From contig NZ_CP039396.1 of the NCBI RefSeq assembly GCF_004803915.1, positions 186,001 through 250,000 of the forward strand: a stretch of DNA of 64,000 nt, written 5' to 3'. Shown here in pieces: positions 63,141 through 64,000 of the stretch (within the stretch, counting starts at the first letter, position 1; the number at the start of each line of letters is the position of its first letter). This DNA is from Duncaniella dubosii (GTDB lineage: Bacteria; Bacteroidota; Bacteroidia; Bacteroidales; Muribaculaceae). The notes beneath the pieces are model-generated. The model saw only the letters and a list, made by a program, of their open reading frames with translations. It did not search any database and had not been told where the DNA came from. Made by a program: the position numbers and the translations under genes.

Positions 63141-64000
63141 ATGAAAATCGCAATGATCGGTGGCAGCGGATTCGTTGGCACAAGACTTATCGACCTCTTG
63201 AAAGAGGACTCTAAAAACTATGAATGTAAGAACATCGACCTTCTTCCGAGCCATTTTTTCAATGACATCACGGTTATCGGTGATGTCCGTGAGCAAGCCC
63301 AGATGGACCGCGAGCTCAAAGGAGCTGATGTCATAATCCTCCTTGCCGCGCAGCACCGCGACGACGTAACGCCCGTATCGCTTTATTACGATACGAATGT
63401 CGGCGGTATGGAAGTGACACTCAGGGCTATGGAAAAGAACGGCTGCAGGCGCATCATCTTCTTTTCATCCGTGGCCGTCTATGGCCTTAACAAAAAGAAT
63501 CCCGACGAGAACCATCCAAAAGATCCGTTCAACCACTACGGCAAATCGAAATGGCAGGCCGAACAGGTACTGGAAAAATGGTATGCCTCACATCCAGACT
63601 GGAACATCGACATCATCCGTCCGACAGTCATCTTCGGAGAACGTAACAGAGGAAATGTCTACAACCTACTCAAACAGATTTCGTCGGGCAAGTTCCTCAT
63701 GGTAGGAAAGGGCGAGAACAAGAAGTCAATGGCCTACGTCGGCAACATCGTTGCATTCGTAAAATATCTGATAGACAATGTCACCAAAGGCTACAATGTG
63801 TTCAACTACATCGATAAACCCGACAACAACATGAACCAGCTCGTGGCACATGTGTCGAATGTGTTGAACAAACACATCCCTGCGACGCATTTCCCCTACT
63901 GGCTCGGCATGCTCGGCGGTTACGGTTTCGATGTGCTTGCAAAAATTACAGGCAAAAAACTCACTGTATCTTCGGTCCGTGTGAAAAAATTCTGTGCCAC
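63141..64000 (+). CDS. NAD-dependent epimerase/dehydratase (partial)
   Basis: An SDR-family nucleotide-sugar epimerase or dehydratase. The ATG at 63141 opens MKIAMIGGSGFVGTRLIDLL with the GGSGFVG nucleotide motif. ILLAAQHRDD lies near residue 71, the serine of FFSSVAVYG is near residue 112, and the catalytic YGKSK is near residue 132. About 286 residues are present and the gene leaves the window at its right edge. Base composition returns to that of the chromosome. In Bacteroidales capsule loci the last genes are often an epimerase and an initiating sugar-phosphate transferase, so the latter may lie just outside. Confidence 0.88.
   Translation, partial: MKIAMIGGSGFVGTRLIDLLKEDSKNYECKNIDLLPSHFFNDITVIGDVREQAQMDRELKGADVIILLAAQHRDDVTPVSLYYDTNVGGMEVTLRAMEKNGCRRIIFFSSVAVYGLNKKNPDENHPKDPFNHYGKSKWQAEQVLEKWYASHPDWNIDIIRPTVIFGERNRGNVYNLLKQISSGKFLMVGKGENKKSMAYVGNIVAFVKYLIDNVTKGYNVFNYIDKPDNNMNQLVAHVSNVLNKHIPATHFPYWLGMLGGYGFDVLAKITGKKLTVSSVRVKKFCA

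Overview
The window looks like a chromosomal stretch of a gut Bacteroidales; Muribaculaceae is my best guess and is inferred, not shown. The evidence is a SusC-type transporter, a GLPGLI protein, DUF4270, DUF4876, DUF6850 and DUF4857 families, an UpxY antiterminator, a 286-residue RpoD, a rhaB-rhaA-rhaT-rhaD operon, and repeated promoters of the Bacteroidetes form TTTG-N19-21-TAnnTTTG. Most of the window is of middling GC; about 53.84-63.13 kb is clearly AT-rich.

Layout. 0-7 kb (minus strand): a truncated SusC gene preceded by a TlpA-like thioredoxin lipid/envelope protein, a TPR-transmembrane-AraC hybrid regulator, and lepA. 7.2-8.9 kb: tRNA-His, gpmA, then a tRNA cluster (two identical tRNA-Gly, two nearly identical tRNA-Leu) ended by a large palindromic terminator. 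9.0-14.1 kb: the dTDP-L-rhamnose operon rfbA-rfbC-fucO-rfbD-rfbB, with rfbA frameshifted and a lactaldehyde reductase gene lodged inside; two operator-like palindromes 33 bp apart lie upstream. 14.1-16.2 kb: an orphan Vsr endonuclease, an AraC regulator and a chloramphenicol-acetyltransferase-like enzyme. 16.2-25.6 kb (minus): a seven-gene envelope locus (TonB receptor, DUF4876 lipoprotein, DUF6850 barrel, ABC ATPase, permease, DUF4857 protein, Cys/His-rich lipoprotein) that I cannot match to a known function. 25.7-30.1 kb (minus): FAD oxidoreductase, MATE and MFS transporters. 30.4-33.1 kb: malate dehydrogenase and the ribosome GTPase Der. 33.1-40.3 kb: a GH2 enzyme and the rhamnose catabolic operon rhaBATD. 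40.5-47.1 kb: a broken methyltransferase, a MITE-like inverted-repeat element, fabI, a TrmH-family methyltransferase, a GLPGLI protein, tRNA-Thr, DUF4270 and a short glycogen-synthase-like gene. 47.4-51.3 kb: rpoD, a DUF4861 protein and an amino-acid permease. 51.7-64 kb: a surface polysaccharide locus opening with upxY and a nucleotide-sugar dehydrogenase, then an AT-rich cassette (GIY-YIG protein, acyltransferase, frameshifted flippase, polymerase, three glycosyltransferases, an Fe-S/FrhB protein and a pyruvyltransferase), closing with a nucleotide-sugar epimerase cut by the right edge.

How the genes fit together. Rhamnose is handled twice: made as dTDP-rhamnose for surface glycans (rfb genes) and degraded (rhaBATD). 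The last step of catabolism, lactaldehyde reduction, is the one gene missing from the catabolic operon and is the extra gene in the biosynthetic one. Four genes are interrupted by shifts of one frame (rfbA, the DUF4876 gene, the SAM methyltransferase, the flippase); two of these lie in homopolymers and could be assembly errors, so the reads should be checked before any biological reading.
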